Notes under the pieces: generated by a model
Databases searched by the model: none
Told to the model about the DNA's origin: nothing
Seen by the model: the letters and a program-made list of their open reading frames with translations, nothing else
Translations under genes and position numbers: made by a program
Source of the DNA: Chloroflexota bacterium
GTDB lineage: Bacteria; Chloroflexota; Anaerolineae; UBA7937
Length of the DNA: 7,184 nucleotides
Reading direction: 5' to 3'
Assembly: GCA_003453555.1 (NCBI GenBank)
Contig: DMLA01000057.1
Coordinates: forward strand, 1,853 to 9,036
Shown: positions 6,257-7,184 of the stretch, piece by piece
How the letters are laid out: each line of letters opens with the position of its first letter
Numbering within the stretch: position 1 is the first letter of the stretch

Positions 6257-7184
6257 ATGAGGAGAAAGACCATCTCTTCTAAGCGTTTCTCTTCCATCCT
6301 CAGCCCTATTCGGGAGGAGTTGCGCCAGGTGGAGGCGAGGATGGGGGAAGCACTCATCACCGACGAAGAGCCCTTGACCGTCATATTGAGAGGTCTCTTC
6401 ATTAGCGGCGGCAAGCGGTTGCGGCCGGCTTTGACGATCTTAGCCTCCAAGTTTCAGCAGTCGAAGGCGAGCAAGGTAGTGGCCCTGGCCGCGGCGGTGG
6501 AGATGCTCCATACCGCTACCTTGGTCCACGATGACATGATCGACAACTCGTTCATGCGGCGGGGCAACCCCACTCTGAATGCCGCTTGGAATGATGAGGT
6601 TGTTGTCCTGGTGGGGGATTACCTCTTTGCTCGCTCGGCGGCTCTGGCTGCGGAGACGGAAAACCCACGCATCATCTCCCTTTTCGCCAAGACCCTCATG
6701 CTCATCTCTTCCAGCGAACTGAGGGAAGCGTTGAGCATAGCGAAACCCAACCGGGAGGATTACTACTGGCGCATCTCCAAGAAGACAGCCTCCCTTTTCG
6801 CTGCTGCTACAGAGGGTGGCGCTCTCTTAAGCGAGGCGGCGGAGGAAGAAGTTCAGGCCCTGAGAAGTTATGGCTACAACTTAGGGATGGCTTTCCAGAT
6901 CATGGACGACATCTTGGATTTCACCGGCGACGAGGAGGAACTGGGCAAGCCCATCGGCAGCGATCTTCGTCAAGGGGTTATCACCTTACCGGTCTTATAC
7001 TTCTTGGAAGAGAACCCCGATGGGGGGAGTGTGGAGAAGATCTTGAGAGGTGGGGAGGAGAGAGAGGAGCATATCCACTCTCTGGTGACCAGGATAAAGG
7101 GTTCGGGGGCCATTGGATCCTCCCAAGCCGAGGCCCAGGGTTTCACGGAAAAAGCCAAGGAAGCGCTGTCGATCCTACCAGCCA
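6257..7184 (+). CDS. All-trans long-chain polyprenyl diphosphate synthase, 3' end outside window
   Basis: The protein condenses isopentenyl diphosphate units onto an allylic primer, probably to make the C35-C50 side chain of a quinone. It starts at ATG 6257, 10 nt after the tatD-like stop, with AAAGG 5 nt upstream. The frame stays open to the window end with 309 codons visible, so perhaps 10-25 C-terminal residues are missing. Motifs are GGKRLRP (51-57), the first aspartate-rich site DDMID (92-96) followed by MRRG, KKTASLF (175-181), FQIMDDILD (213-221, second aspartate-rich site), and GSDLRQGVITLP (234-245). The small residues A87 and T88, five and four places before the first aspartate, are typical of long-chain synthases; short-chain enzymes usually carry bulky aromatics there. 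The usual G-E-x-x-Q motif reads S153-E-L-R-E157. The overall sequence resembles Chloroflexota homologues as I remember them. Exact chain length cannot be read from sequence. Confidence 0.93.
   Translation, partial: MRRKTISSKRFSSILSPIREELRQVEARMGEALITDEEPLTVILRGLFISGGKRLRPALTILASKFQQSKASKVVALAAAVEMLHTATLVHDDMIDNSFMRRGNPTLNAAWNDEVVVLVGDYLFARSAALAAETENPRIISLFAKTLMLISSSELREALSIAKPNREDYYWRISKKTASLFAAATEGGALLSEAAEEEVQALRSYGYNLGMAFQIMDDILDFTGDEEELGKPIGSDLRQGVITLPVLYFLEENPDGGSVEKILRGGEEREEHIHSLVTRIKGSGAIGSSQAEAQGFTEKAKEALSILPA

Larger units (their letters stand above)
2098..7184 (+). other. Probable five-gene operon (rmd, gmd, phosphohexomutase, tatD-like, polyprenyl synthase)
   Basis: Five genes follow the promoter at 2063-2091 on one strand with junctions of -4, +1, -11 and +10 nt and no internal gap able to hold a promoter-terminator pair. 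Overlapping GTGA and TTG/TGA junctions suggest translational coupling. The operon may continue beyond the window. Operon membership is inferred from spacing only. Confidence 0.7.

Noticed and set aside
6257..7184. Idea that the prenyl synthase makes the undecaprenyl carrier for the rhamnose glycan
   Set aside because: Undecaprenyl diphosphate is made by the unrelated cis-prenyltransferase family; the DDxxD motifs here mark an all-trans synthase, more likely for a quinone side chain.

Overview
The window looks like ordinary bacterial chromosome: six genes on the plus strand, tightly packed, with no mobile element, CRISPR array, tRNA, rRNA or toxin/defence module. I see no undescribed biological system here; the findings are modest oddities of lineage, motif and expression signal. 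The DNA is moderately GC rich (by eye, mid-fifties percent), with frequent AGG/AGA arginine and ATA isoleucine codons, a usage common in thermophilic lineages. Shine-Dalgarno sites are strong, and there is one sigma-70-like promoter. The TatD-type hydrolase and the polyprenyl synthase are of bacterial type, while the two SAM-cycle enzymes are of the short/archaeal type. Together this suggests a Chloroflexota-like or other deep-branching, possibly thermophilic bacterium. That is an inference from protein character, not from a search.

Region 1 (1-1993) is a SAM-cycle pair. The C-terminal part of S-adenosylhomocysteine hydrolase (5' end outside the window) is followed after 32 nt by an archaeal-type methionine adenosyltransferase. 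One enzyme makes SAM and the other removes SAH, the inhibitory product of methylation.

Region 2 (1994-2126) is the only real intergenic gap. It holds a weak GC-rich hairpin that may end the first transcript and a good promoter (TTTACT, 17 nt, TATAAT) about 35 nt upstream of the next start codon.

Region 3 (2127-7184) is a likely five-gene operon with junctions of -4, +1, -11 and +10 nt: GDP-4-dehydro-6-deoxy-D-mannose reductase (rmd-like), GDP-mannose 4,6-dehydratase (gmd), phosphomannomutase/phosphoglucomutase, TatD-family metal hydrolase, and an all-trans long-chain polyprenyl diphosphate synthase cut off by the window end. The first three fit one pathway: mannose-6-P to mannose-1-P (mutase), then, after GDP activation by a ManC-type enzyme not encoded here, GDP-mannose to GDP-4-keto-6-deoxymannose (Gmd) to GDP-D-rhamnose (Rmd), a donor for surface glycans. 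TatD and the prenyl synthase look like housekeeping passengers. The first four operon genes all appear to start with TTG or GTG.
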